This document shows, in pieces, positions 19,401-28,162 of a DNA stretch of 58,747 nt. Within the stretch, counting starts at the first letter, position 1. Every line of letters starts with the position of its first letter. The notes under the pieces were generated by a model, which saw nothing but the letters and a program-made list of their open reading frames with translations, was not told where the DNA came from and searched no databases. A program made the translations under genes and the position numbers. This stretch comes from Myxococcales bacterium (lineage in GTDB: Bacteria > Myxococcota_A > Polyangia > JAHFDS01): NCBI GenBank assembly GCA_023248855.1, contig JAHFDS010000010.1:1-58747 (forward strand), written 5' to 3'.

Positions 19401-22400
19401 CCTCGAAGCCCGTGAGCGCGGACGCCTCCCGGCTGACGTGGAAGTGCGTGTAGTTGAAGACCGCCTCGAAGAGGTCTCCGCGCGCGAGCTCCTGCTGGAG
19501 CGCAGACATGGGGTAACGACGGAACGGCAGGAGCTCGATCTCGGCTTCGTAGGCGGCTCGGATCAGCTCCGTCCAGGTACCGTGCCCGAGGCCCATCCGG
19601 AAAGGGACGGTGTTCAGGAAGAGGCCGAGCGTCTGCTCGGCGCCGATGGATTCGGGGCGGCCATTGTGCTCGAGGCCCGTGGCCACGTCGTTCGAGCCAC
19701 TCAGCGTGCCGAGCACCTTCATGTGCGCCGCGAGCAGGACGCTCTTGATCGGGATCGCCAGCGCCTTGGCGGTACGCTTGAGGGCGTCCGACACCTCCTT
19801 GGGCACCGCGACCTCGTGGAAGCGGATGGCGACGCCGTCCGCCGCGCTCGCCGGCTCGGTCCAGCGTGGGATCTCGGTGCGGACGCCGCCCTCCAGGCGA
19901 TCGAGCCAGTAGCGTCTCGCGTCCGGCGAGGCCAGGGCCTCGAGCTCCAGCGCGACGAACTCGCGATACGGCACGGGCGGCTCGCCGGCGCTCGGGGTCT
20001 TCCCGGCGAGGAGCTCGTGGTAGGTGCGGAAGAGCTCGGTGTCCATCGCGCTCGCGCTCCAGCCGTCGAGCGTCGAGTCGTGGAAGCTCAGCGAGTACCA
20101 GAACGTCGAATCGTCGAGGATGTGCACGAAGAAGCGCACGAGCGCGGGCTCCGCCCAGTCGAAATGCCAGCGCTTCTCGCGCTCGACGAAGGCCTCGAAC
20201 GCGCGCGTCTGTGCCTCGGGCTCGAGGTCGCGCAGGTCCTCGAAGGTGATCCGCGCCGCGACGCGCTCGTACACGAGCTGCAGCGGCTGACCGAAGCCAA
20301 CCAGACGGAAGGCGGTCCGCAGGATCGGATGTCGGTCGACCACGTGCTGCACCGCGGCCCGGAAGAGGTCCGGCACCATCCGGCCGCGCACCTTCACGGT
20401 GTTGATGTCGTGGTAGATGGCGGTCCCGGGGCGGAGCTCCGAATGGAACACGAGGCCCGTCTGGAGCGCAGTCATCGGATAGGCGTCGGCGATGCCCGCC
20501 GGCAGCCTCGCCCGGTCCGCCGCCTCGAGGAGGCCAAAGGGCCGGCTCGCCGGGGTGGCCGAAAGCGCCGGCGCCGGGGAGCGCTCGGCCACGAGCGCTG
20601 CGATGGTGGGCCATCGAAACAAATCTTGGAGCGAGAACGACAGACCCTGCGCGCGCGCCCGGGCGGCCACCGAGAGGCTACGGATCGAATCGCCACCGAG
20701 CGAGAAGAAGTTGTCGTGCACGCCGACCTGCTCGATCTGAAGGACCGTGGCCCAGATGCGCGCGAGCGCCTCCTCCGCGGGCGTACGCGGCGCGACGTAG
20801 GCCTGTTCCAGCTGTGGGCGCGCGTCGCTCGGCGCGGGGAGCGCCTGGCGATCGACCTTGCCGTTCGGGGTCAGCGGGATCGCCTCGAGCACGACGAAGG
20901 CGGCCGGGACCATGTACTCGGGGAGCGTCGTCGCCGCGTGGCGACGCAGGGCCTGTCCGTCGACCCCGCCGCCGGGCTCTGCTGGCGTGACGTAGGCGAC
21001 GAGCTGCTTTTCGCCGCCGGCGAGCGCCCGCGCGAGGACGACCACGGCGCCAACGTCGTCGTGCCTGCCGAGCACGGCCTCGATCTCGCCGAGCTCGATC
21101 CGGAAACCGCGGATCTTGACCTGGTTGTCGAGTCGGCCGAGGTACTCGATCGCGCCGTCGGGTAGGTAGCGGGCCAGATCGCCGGTCTTGTAGAGGCGCG
21201 CGCCAGGATCGGCCGACAGCGGGCTCTGGATGAACCGCTCGCGGGTCAGCTCCGGACGATTGAGGTACCCGCGGGCGAGGCCGACGCCACCGATGTGGAG
21301 CTCGCCCGGCGTGCCGATCGGGACCGGCCGCAGCGCAGCGTCGAGCACGAACATCTGCGTGTTCGCGATGGGGCGACCGATCGGGACGATCCCAAGCGTG
21401 CTTCCGCGCTCACAGGGCCAGTACGTGACATCGATGGCGGCCTCGGTGGGACCATAGAGGTTGTGGAGCTCGGCGTCGAGCCGCGCGAAACAACGCTGGG
21501 TGAGATCGAAGGGGAGCGCCTCTCCGCTGCAGATCACGCGGCGCAGGGACCCGCATCCGGCCAGCGATGGTTCCTCGAGGAACATCTGCAGCATCGGCGG
21601 AACGAAATGGATCGTCGTCACGCGCTCGCGCGCGATCACGTCCGCCAGATAGGCGCTGTCCTTGTGTCCGTCGGGCCGCGCCATCACCAGACACGCACCC
21701 GACAGCAGCGGCCAGAACAGCTCCCACACCGAGACGTCGAAGCTGAACGACGTCTTCTGGAGCACGACGTCCTCGGACGTGAGCCGATAGGTGGCTTGCA
21801 TCCATTGCAGGCGGTTGCAGATGCCCGCGTGGGTGTTCATGACCCCCTTGGGCCTGCCGGTCGATCCCGATGTGTAGATCACGTAGGCGAGATCCTCGGG
21901 CGCGACCGCGACCGCAGGGTCGTCGGCGCTCTCGCGCTCCCAGGGCGCGGGGCTGGCGTCCAGGCAGAGCACCCGGGCGGACGAGCAGGAAACGAGCGGC
22001 TCGAGGTGCGCCTGGGTGAGGACGATCGGCGCGCCGCTATCCGACAGCATGAGCGCGAGGCGCGCGGCCGGATACCCGGGGTCGAGCGGCACGTACGCAC
22101 CGCCGGCCTTGAGCACAGCGAGCAGCGCCACGATCATCTCGAGCGATCGATCCGCGCAGACGGCCACCAATGATCCGGGGGCCACGCCCGAGGCGATGAG
22201 ATGCCGGGCGAGCCGGTTGGCGCGCGCGTCGAGCTCGCGATACGTCAGCGCGGGGTGGAGCCCCGCGGCGTCGTCGAACAGCACGGCTCTGGCCTCCGGC
22301 GTGGCCCGGACCTGTGCCTCGATGAGGGCGTGCAGCGAGGCCGCCCGCGGGTAGACGACCTCGGTGGCGTTCCACTCCACGACCTGCCGTGTCCACTCCG

Positions 22401-25400
22401 CTTGCGGCACCGGTGAGAACGCGTCGTACCGAGCGGTGGGCGCCGCCGCCATCTCCGAGAGCGTGCGCGCGTAGTAGCTGGCAATGGCGCGGACCTGCTC
22501 CTCCGAAAGGGCGTCGGCATCGTAGTTGAGATGCATCCTCGGACGCGAGGACACCGCGTCGAGGTTGACGTCCGTGACCAGGGTGAAGTTGTTGCGCTCG
22601 AAGGCCTGATCGCCGAGCACGGCGGTGTCCTTGGCGAGCTCCTGGTAGACGTGGAAATGGGTGAAGTTGAACTCGGTCTCGAACAGCGCCGCGCCCTGCC
22701 CGAAGAGGCGCTGGAGCTCCGCGAGAGGGTATCGGCGGTGCGGCAGCGACGCCTGCTCGCTCTCGAAGGTCGCCTGGACGAGCTCGACCCAGGTGCCCCC
22801 GGTGAGCTGCTGCCGGAACGGCAGGGTGTTCAGGAACAGGCCGAGCAAGCGCTCTCCGCCCGCGTCCGGGCGCCCGTTCGACACGAGCCCCGTCAGCACG
22901 TCGGTGCGGTTCTCGATCGCCGCGAGCACGCGCAGGTGGGCGGCGAGGTAGACGCTCTTTAGCGGGACGCGCGCCACGGTCGCGAGTTGCTTGAGCCCGA
23001 GCGCGACCTCGTCGGAGACGGCCACGTCGAGGATGCCGGGCCGGGTCGCTGGCGCCTGTGCGCGGCGAGGCAGCCGAGGCAGCGCGGAGGCGGCGACTCC
23101 CTCGAGGCGCCCTTGCCAGTACTGGCGGTGCTCGGGCGACGTGACCGCGGCGCGCTCGAGGGCGACGAAGTCGGAGAAGGTGCTCTCCGGCACCGCCTCC
23201 TTTGCGTGCGATCTCCCTTCGAGCAGCGCCTTGTAGTGCGAGAAGAGCTCGGTCAGGAGATGCGCGGCGCTCCAGCCGTCGAGGATCATGTGGAGCTCGG
23301 TCATGGTCAGCTGGAACGTGTCCGCCCCGCGGACGTGGATCTGGTAACGGAGCAACGGCGGCCGGCTCCAGTCGATCCGGCGTCTGCGCTGGTCCTCGAA
23401 GGCGGTCTCCACGACGCGCTCTTGCTCCGCCGGCGACAGGTGCCGGAGATCCTCGACCTCGACCGGGATCTCGGCCGAGGCTGCCACGAGCTGCAGGGGC
23501 TCGCTGAAGGTCGTGAGATCGAAGCAGGTGCGCAGGACAGGATGACGCCCGACGAGCGCCCCGAGCGCGGCGCGAAACAGGGGCTCATCGAAGCGCAGGC
23601 CGAGGTGGCTCGTGGTCACCTCGTGATAGACGCCGGACTCCGGATCGAGCTCGCTGTGGAACAGCATCCCCTTCTGCAGGGCCGTGAGCGGATAGGCATC
23701 CTCGATGCCCGGGCCGATCTTCGCGCGGTCCTCGTCGCCGATGAGGCGGAAGGCCGCTCGGGCAGGGACCGCCGGCGCCGAGGCGGGGCGCTCGGCGCAC
23801 GCCGCGCTGGCGAGCTCGCGGATGGTCTGGTGCTCGAAGAGCTGCTCGAGCGAGTAACCGAGGCCGAGCTGCTGCGCCCGGCCCAGCACCTGGATGCAGC
23901 GCATGGAGTCGCCACCGAGCTCGAAGAAGTTGGCGTCGATCCCGACCTCGGGCAGGCCGAGCACGTCGGCCCACAGGGACGCCAGGAGCTCCTCGCGCGC
24001 CGTGCGTGGCGCCGTGTAGCCGGTGCGGGTCTCCCCCAGGGCCGCGCCATCGCCGGCCTGGCCGACGATCGAGATGGTGCCATCGCCGAGGTACCGGCCG
24101 CGCTCGCCGGTGCGGAACAGGCGTTCTCCAGGGCCGCCGAAGGGATCAGGCACGAAGCGCGCCGCATCGAGCTCGGCGCGGTTCCGGTAGCCGCGCGCGA
24201 GGCCGAGGCCACCCAGATAGAGCTCGCCGAGGGCGCCCACCGAGACGGGCGCGAGCGCGTCATCGAGCAGGTAGGCGCGGGCATTCGGCGCGGGCTGGCC
24301 GATGCAGCCCTCCGCTTCGGTGCTCGAGGCGCCCGGGCGCGAGAGCAGGGCCAGCGATGAAGCCTCGACGGGGCCGTAGGTCAGCACGAGCATCGGCCGC
24401 CCGCTCCTCCGCCAGGCGGCGACGCGATCGGCGCGAACCGGTCCCACCACCGTGACGAGCCGCAGGGGCGTCCCGAGCGCGAGGTCGCCGCGATCGAGCT
24501 CGAGGGCGAGCTGCTCGAAGAACGCAGCCGGCAGTGCCAGCACGGTGATCGCGCGGGCGCTGCACCACGCCGCGAAGTCCGGCACCGAAGTCCGGGGGCA
24601 CGCGTCGACGACGACGCTGGCGCCGCTCACCAGGCAGGCCAGCATCGTCCCCGAGGCCGCCGCCGCGGCCGGCGAGCCGACCAGCGCGACGCGATCGCCC
24701 GGCGCGAGCCCGAACGCGAGCCCGCGACGCTCGACGGCGACGGTCACCGCGTCGTGCGTCAGGATCACCCCGGCGGCGTCCGTCGCTCCGGGCCCGTAGG
24801 CGATGCAGGCCACACCCGTCGGGGCGACCTCCACGGCCGGCCGCGCCGTGGGCGCAGCAGCCTGCTCGACCACGTCGTCCACCAGGATGACCTGGGCCCA
24901 GCTCGGGGGCAGCTCGTCGGCGAGCCGCGCCTCGGTGAGGATCATCGCGGGCTGCGCGTCCTCGAGGACAAAGCACGCACGCTCGAAGGGCCAAGCAGGA
25001 TCCAGGGCGACACACGTGCCACCTGCCTCGAGGACCGCGAGCTGGGCCACGATGGCTCCCGCGGCGCCGTCGAAGAAGATGGCCACGGGCGTCTCCGGCA
25101 GAACGCCGAGCTGGCACAACCGGCTGGCGAGCCCGCTGGCGCGCCGCGCGACGTCCGCGTAGCTGAGCTCGAGGCCATCTCCGGTGATGGCCAGGGCATC
25201 CGGCGAGCGCAGGGCCTGCGCCTGGAAGAGCCCGTGCGCCGGCGCGACCGAGTGCGGCGCGGCCGTCTGGTTCCACTCCTCGAGCAGGTACTGCGACTCC
25301 GGCGAGAGCAGCGAGAGGAGCGTGCCGACCGAACGATCCCCTGCGGAGACCATGGCGCCGAGCACGAGCTCCACGTGCGAGAGGATGCGCGCCACCCGGC

Positions 25401-26559
25401 TCGCCGGAAAGCGTGCCGGGTCGTGGTCCACGACGAGCGCGGGCGCCGGGCCGCCGCACACCGTCAGCGCGAACGCCGCGCGGACCGGCCCGCGAGCCTC
25501 CGCCCGTACCACGCGCAGCCCAGCGAATTCTCCGCTCGGTAGGGGCGCCGGCTCGCCCTCGACCAGCGTGCTCGCGCGCTCGCCAGCCGGGCCCGCGGCG
25601 GAGGCGTGGGCGCGGTGTCCGACCGCCTCGCGCGCCGAGCCCACCGCTCCGAGCCAGCCGTCCACGAGCGCGTCGGGGTCCACCGAGACGCACACCGGCA
25701 GCGTTCTCGTGAAGCAACCGGCCATGGCCTCAGCGCCCGAGAGCTCCCGCGGACGCCCGCGAAGGGTCGCCCCGAAGGCCACCTCGCGCCGGCCCGTGTA
25801 CCGGCTCACCACGACCGCAAGAGCCGCGTGGACGAGCGTCTCGAGGGACAACGCGCGCGACTTGGCGAAGCCGAGGACATCTGCCGGCACCGGCCGACCG
25901 ATGAGCGCGTGGGGCCCGGGCGCCGATTCGCCGAGCGCCACCAGCGTCCCCGGACCCGGGTCTGGGGTCGCAAGAACGGGCGCGTCCGGGCTCGCGAGCT
26001 CGCGCGCCCGCGCCCACAGGACGTATTCGCGATAGGCGGGAGCGGGATCGGACGTCGGCTTCTGCCCACGCGCGAAGAGGGCATACGCGGCGAAGAGGTC
26101 GCGTGCCACGAGGGCGACGCCGGCCTCGTCAAGGGCCGCGCGGTGGTAGCTGATGACGAGCTCATGGCTGCCGTCCGGGAAGCGACAGAGGAGAGGCCGG
26201 ACGAGCAGCTGCTCGAAGGTCCCGAGGAGCTGCTCCACCTGCTCGCGCAGGAACGCGGCGAGCGCGGCGTCCCGACTGGCGGTGAGGGTGGCGAAGACGA
26301 TCGGGACGGAAGCCTCAGCGTGCCGGTAGACCACCTGGACGGGCGCCTTGAGGCCCTTTCGCACGAGCACGGTCCGCAGCGTCGCATGGCGCGCCACGAC
26401 GCTCTTCCAGGCCTGCTCGAAGGCTGCCACGTCGAGGTCGCCATGCAGCTGGCAACGTAGCTGTCCACAGTCTGAGGCCGAGCTCCGCTCGCCGTCGGGC
26501 AGAGCGTCGTGTTGCGCCGGCGACAGCGGCGAGACGGCCTCGAAGTTCTTCTTGTCCAT
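16471..26559 (-). CDS. NRPS-C: three-module NRPS, C*-A*-T-C-A(Ser)-T-C-A(Dap?)-T-TE
   Basis: 3,362 residues with no N-terminal docking domain. C1 (1-435) has H-R-A-A-L-D-E where H-H-x3-D-G is expected. A1 (440-825) has lost the P-loop (G-P-G-A-T-D-A-A-G near 588) and its whole C-terminal subdomain: T-G-E-R-G-R-Y is only about 58 residues from the T1 serine (881), against about 163 in A2. T1 is intact (G-G-D-S). C2 motif L-H-M-I-L-D-G (1090) keeps the catalytic His. A2 (P-loop 1565, N-G-K 1900) reads DVWHISLIDK, close to Ser codes. T2 serine is at about 1956. C3 has H-D-S-T-L-D-G (2160). A3 (2646, N-G-K 2986) reads DIWEITADDK, like diaminobutyrate/diaminopropionate codes. T3 is at 3040. TE has G-W-S-M-G-G (3173) and G-D-H-Y. 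Codes were read by eye. Confidence 0.95.
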   Translation of the reverse strand: MDKKNFEAVSPLSPAQHDALPDGERSSASDCGQLRCQLHGDLDVAAFEQAWKSVVARHATLRTVLVRKGLKAPVQVVYRHAEASVPIVFATLTASRDAALAAFLREQVEQLLGTFEQLLVRPLLCRFPDGSHELVISYHRAALDEAGVALVARDLFAAYALFARGQKPTSDPAPAYREYVLWARARELASPDAPVLATPDPGPGTLVALGESAPGPHALIGRPVPADVLGFAKSRALSLETLVHAALAVVVSRYTGRREVAFGATLRGRPRELSGAEAMAGCFTRTLPVCVSVDPDALVDGWLGAVGSAREAVGHRAHASAAGPAGERASTLVEGEPAPLPSGEFAGLRVVRAEARGPVRAAFALTVCGGPAPALVVDHDPARFPASRVARILSHVELVLGAMVSAGDRSVGTLLSLLSPESQYLLEEWNQTAAPHSVAPAHGLFQAQALRSPDALAITGDGLELSYADVARRASGLASRLCQLGVLPETPVAIFFDGAAGAIVAQLAVLEAGGTCVALDPAWPFERACFVLEDAQPAMILTEARLADELPPSWAQVILVDDVVEQAAAPTARPAVEVAPTGVACIAYGPGATDAAGVILTHDAVTVAVERRGLAFGLAPGDRVALVGSPAAAAASGTMLACLVSGASVVVDACPRTSVPDFAAWCSARAITVLALPAAFFEQLALELDRGDLALGTPLRLVTVVGPVRADRVAAWRRSGRPMLVLTYGPVEASSLALLSRPGASSTEAEGCIGQPAPNARAYLLDDALAPVSVGALGELYLGGLGLARGYRNRAELDAARFVPDPFGGPGERLFRTGERGRYLGDGTISIVGQAGDGAALGETRTGYTAPRTAREELLASLWADVLGLPEVGIDANFFELGGDSMRCIQVLGRAQQLGLGYSLEQLFEHQTIRELASAACAERPASAPAVPARAAFRLIGDEDRAKIGPGIEDAYPLTALQKGMLFHSELDPESGVYHEVTTSHLGLRFDEPLFRAALGALVGRHPVLRTCFDLTTFSEPLQLVAASAEIPVEVEDLRHLSPAEQERVVETAFEDQRRRRIDWSRPPLLRYQIHVRGADTFQLTMTELHMILDGWSAAHLLTELFSHYKALLEGRSHAKEAVPESTFSDFVALERAAVTSPEHRQYWQGRLEGVAASALPRLPRRAQAPATRPGILDVAVSDEVALGLKQLATVARVPLKSVYLAAHLRVLAAIENRTDVLTGLVSNGRPDAGGERLLGLFLNTLPFRQQLTGGTWVELVQATFESEQASLPHRRYPLAELQRLFGQGAALFETEFNFTHFHVYQELAKDTAVLGDQAFERNNFTLVTDVNLDAVSSRPRMHLNYDADALSEEQVRAIASYYARTLSEMAAAPTARYDAFSPVPQAEWTRQVVEWNATEVVYPRAASLHALIEAQVRATPEARAVLFDDAAGLHPALTYRELDARANRLARHLIASGVAPGSLVAVCADRSLEMIVALLAVLKAGGAYVPLDPGYPAARLALMLSDSGAPIVLTQAHLEPLVSCSSARVLCLDASPAPWERESADDPAVAVAPEDLAYVIYTSGSTGRPKGVMNTHAGICNRLQWMQATYRLTSEDVVLQKTSFSFDVSVWELFWPLLSGACLVMARPDGHKDSAYLADVIARERVTTIHFVPPMLQMFLEEPSLAGCGSLRRVICSGEALPFDLTQRCFARLDAELHNLYGPTEAAIDVTYWPCERGSTLGIVPIGRPIANTQMFVLDAALRPVPIGTPGELHIGGVGLARGYLNRPELTRERFIQSPLSADPGARLYKTGDLARYLPDGAIEYLGRLDNQVKIRGFRIELGEIEAVLGRHDDVGAVVVLARALAGGEKQLVAYVTPAEPGGGVDGQALRRHAATTLPEYMVPAAFVVLEAIPLTPNGKVDRQALPAPSDARPQLEQAYVAPRTPAEEALARIWATVLQIEQVGVHDNFFSLGGDSIRSLSVAARARAQGLSFSLQDLFRWPTIAALVAERSPAPALSATPASRPFGLLEAADRARLPAGIADAYPMTALQTGLVFHSELRPGTAIYHDINTVKVRGRMVPDLFRAAVQHVVDRHPILRTAFRLVGFGQPLQLVYERVAARITFEDLRDLEPEAQTRAFEAFVEREKRWHFDWAEPALVRFFVHILDDSTFWYSLSFHDSTLDGWSASAMDTELFRTYHELLAGKTPSAGEPPVPYREFVALELEALASPDARRYWLDRLEGGVRTEIPRWTEPASAADGVAIRFHEVAVPKEVSDALKRTAKALAIPIKSVLLAAHMKVLGTLSGSNDVATGLEHNGRPESIGAEQTLGLFLNTVPFRMGLGHGTWTELIRAAYEAEIELLPFRRYPMSALQQELARGDLFEAVFNYTHFHVSREASALTGFEVIESGGVLETQYPLRAEFDRNVLTDDLALSLHFDVHELTEAQVTAIGACYLSALRLIAADPSSSHEAESLLPPEERARILNTWNDTRVETSLERPFPVLFAEEAAKAPSAIAIECDGEALRYDELNLRANRLAHALTDRGVGPEVLVAVGMERGIDLAVAVLGILKAGGAYLPLDPHHPSERLAGVIARSGCRLVLAGDDLLPALSGAIEIGRGLAAEAAPPALCSLAELLAAPASDANPAPRARPENLAYVIYTSGSTGQPKGAMIEHRGMLNHLFAKISDLALGADDVVAQTASQCFDISVWQLLAPLLVGGRVVVCRDEIAHDASRLLAHVETRGVTVLETVPSFLRALLDEVAAHGPAHVPLSRLRWMIPTGEELPAELCRRWLRQYPAIPLVNAYGPTECSDDVTHFAMRVPPDEIERRVSVGRPIANTRIYVLDSALVPVPLGCTGELCVGGVGVGRGYLGNQVQTAEVFVPDPFSAEPGARLYRTGDLARYRPDGNVEFVGRVDHQVKLRGFRIELGEIDAALRAHAGVASAVVTVRADVPGQDRLVAYVVPSGQAPSAQTLRAFLGERLPDYMVPAAYVMLSALPLTSNGKIDRRALPAPDASSIGRVRELMPPRDDVELELVKIWQDVLGLDAVGVNDDFFEIGGHSLLAVRLMARIEERFGKKLRLAALVDGPTIEVMAAHLRGTQGTDHRSPLVTVQRGGDAPAIFAVHPVGGNVVCYLQLARRLGKDRPFHALQSPGLEPGQQPLTTVEAMAAVYLEAIRRVQPQGPYSLLGWSMGGVVAFEIARRLRAIGEPVALLAMIDSYPPEAFEAEADGPAAAHLLARDLGRTFGREIEVPASTLEGRTAAEQLDAVIEQARAQGVLPRDLDAEHMRRLAQMFVNNRRASARYRPGAFDGSIVHFAATESLADGGPDTGWERLAAGGVKVHPIPGDHYSILQHDDLASGLGTLLRSVLPAALPARLASQ

Positions 26560-26572
26560 GATGGTTCGGTTC

Positions 26573-28159
26573 CTACGAAAGGAGCAGCTCGCGCTGGCCG
26601 AACAGGCGTTCGGCCGTGCGGCCGCTCTGCCTGCAGGCCTCGACGAACTTCTTCGCTTCCACGATCGGGCGCGATTCGTCGGTGTAGTTGGTGGCCAGGA
26701 TGTGCGCGAGCCAGGGCTCGGCGGCCATCGCGTAGACGTAGACGGCGCTGGCGCCGAGCGCCTCGACCATCCTGAGGGCCTTCTGGCAGTCGGATCCGTC
26801 GAAGCGCCTCGACTGATCCATCTTGCGCGGCATCGGATTGGTCAGGAGCGAACCGTGCCCCCAGGAGAGCGGCGCGCCGTCGCACTCCATGCCGACGAAC
26901 TGCAGGTCGACTGGACCCACGGCGTCGCGGACGTGCGCGTACATCTTCGGCGCGAGGTTGTTCGAATCGGCACCCAGGTAGGTGGTCTTGCCCGCGAGCC
27001 GGACCGCGTAGGCCATCTTCGAGCGGATATCGAGGTCCGCGTGCTCACCGAGGAAGGGCGCGCCCATGACGAATCCGTCGGCGAGCTCGACACGCTCGAG
27101 CTCGTCCAGCCCGACCACCTTCCGAAAGCCGACGCTCTCGAGGAGCAGCTTCATCGAGGGGTCCGCGAGCGCGCCACCGTTCGAGCGTGGGACGATGACG
27201 GTGTCGACCTTGTGCCGGATCTGCAGGAGCGTCTCGAGCACTAGGTGGTCCGAGTGATTGTGCGTGATGACGACGCAATCGATCTTCTCGGGCAGGTCCG
27301 CGAATGTGTAGCGCGGGATCGGCGAGTCGTACTGGTAGCTGATCAGGGGATCCGAGAGCACGGTCGCGCCGGCCCCCTCGATGCACACGCAGGCATGGCC
27401 GAAGTACCGGACGCGAAGCCCGCCCGCGTGCGGGGCTGGTCGCGCCGGAGGCGTCTCGGTGAAGAACGACGCGAACGTCGCCGCATCCTCCGGCCGAACG
27501 CCGAGGATGTCCCGGATCCACTCATACGGCTGGGCGACCGCCCGCATGGCGAAGAGCGCGTCGAGCTTGTTCGAGCGAAACGGGATCGCCAGGTGCACGG
27601 CGCCCGGCTCCATCAGCCGAGGCGTGCTGAGCAGACAGGTCCGGGCGTCTCCGTGGACCAGGGACAAGGCGACCGTCTGCAGCGATTCATCGTGCAGCGG
27701 GCTGCGATAGAGCAACCCCTCGATGAGGCGAATCGACGGGTGATTGTTGAGGTCGTAGACGAGCTCCACGAAGCCCTGGAGGATCTCGGGGACCTTCTCG
27801 TAGAGCGGCTCGAGGGTGTATCCGGTGGCCTCGGCGGCGAGGATCCGGTCGAGCGCCGTGATGGCCCTGGCGAGCTCGAGGACGTGCGCCTGGCGCTCGA
27901 GCGTTTGCTCGAGCAGGATCTTGATCTCGCCCGCGCGGTCCGCGCCGTAGTTGATGAAGGGTCCTCCCAGCATCTTCGGATCCTTGAGCGCGGCGACGTG
28001 CACCTGTGGCGCGCTCAGAAAGGAGCGCATCAGCCGGATGTGCGCATTGCCGACGTGCATGGCCGCGACGGCCGGCGGCACGAGCTCCGAGTAAGCCGGC
28101 CATTGGTGCCGGAGCGGCTCGGCGGACACGTTGGGCTTGAGGAATACCTTGCTTGCCAT
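26573..28159 (-). CDS. CmlA-family diiron beta-hydroxylase (metallo-beta-lactamase fold)
   Basis: 528 residues, close to the 532 of CmlA, the enzyme that beta-hydroxylates a carrier-bound amino acid in chloramphenicol synthesis. An N-terminal helical domain of about 240 residues precedes a metallo-beta-lactamase domain with H-x-H-x-D-H (T-H-N-H-S-D-H, near 298), then G-E-H-A-D-L and Y-L-G-A-D-S supplying further metal ligands. The N-terminal domain and the NRPS setting argue against a true beta-lactamase or hydrolase. It lies between NRPS-B (3-base gap) and NRPS-C (13-base gap). A ribosome binding site GGAGTAGG overlaps the NRPS-B stop. Likely role: hydroxylation of an aminoacyl-thioester on one NRPS carrier domain; which one is not readable. 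Confidence 0.85.
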   Translation of the reverse strand: MASKVFLKPNVSAEPLRHQWPAYSELVPPAVAAMHVGNAHIRLMRSFLSAPQVHVAALKDPKMLGGPFINYGADRAGEIKILLEQTLERQAHVLELARAITALDRILAAEATGYTLEPLYEKVPEILQGFVELVYDLNNHPSIRLIEGLLYRSPLHDESLQTVALSLVHGDARTCLLSTPRLMEPGAVHLAIPFRSNKLDALFAMRAVAQPYEWIRDILGVRPEDAATFASFFTETPPARPAPHAGGLRVRYFGHACVCIEGAGATVLSDPLISYQYDSPIPRYTFADLPEKIDCVVITHNHSDHLVLETLLQIRHKVDTVIVPRSNGGALADPSMKLLLESVGFRKVVGLDELERVELADGFVMGAPFLGEHADLDIRSKMAYAVRLAGKTTYLGADSNNLAPKMYAHVRDAVGPVDLQFVGMECDGAPLSWGHGSLLTNPMPRKMDQSRRFDGSDCQKALRMVEALGASAVYVYAMAAEPWLAHILATNYTDESRPIVEAKKFVEACRQSGRTAERLFGQRELLLS

Positions 28160-28162
28160 TGC

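Noticed and set aside
20060-20110. Heterocyclisation (Cy) domain in NRPS-C
   Set aside because: Cy domains have D-x4-D; here the motif is H-D-S-T-L-D-G, and the module has no Cys-type code.
17302-21165. Very long plus-strand open frame opposite NRPS-C (and a similar one at 36967-40155)
   Set aside because: Its protein is Arg/His/Asp/Glu-rich without domains, while the minus strand carries clear NRPS motifs throughout. It is an antisense by-product of high GC.
26573-28159. Metallo-beta-lactamase resistance gene
   Set aside because: The long N-terminal domain, length and NRPS setting fit the CmlA hydroxylase family instead.
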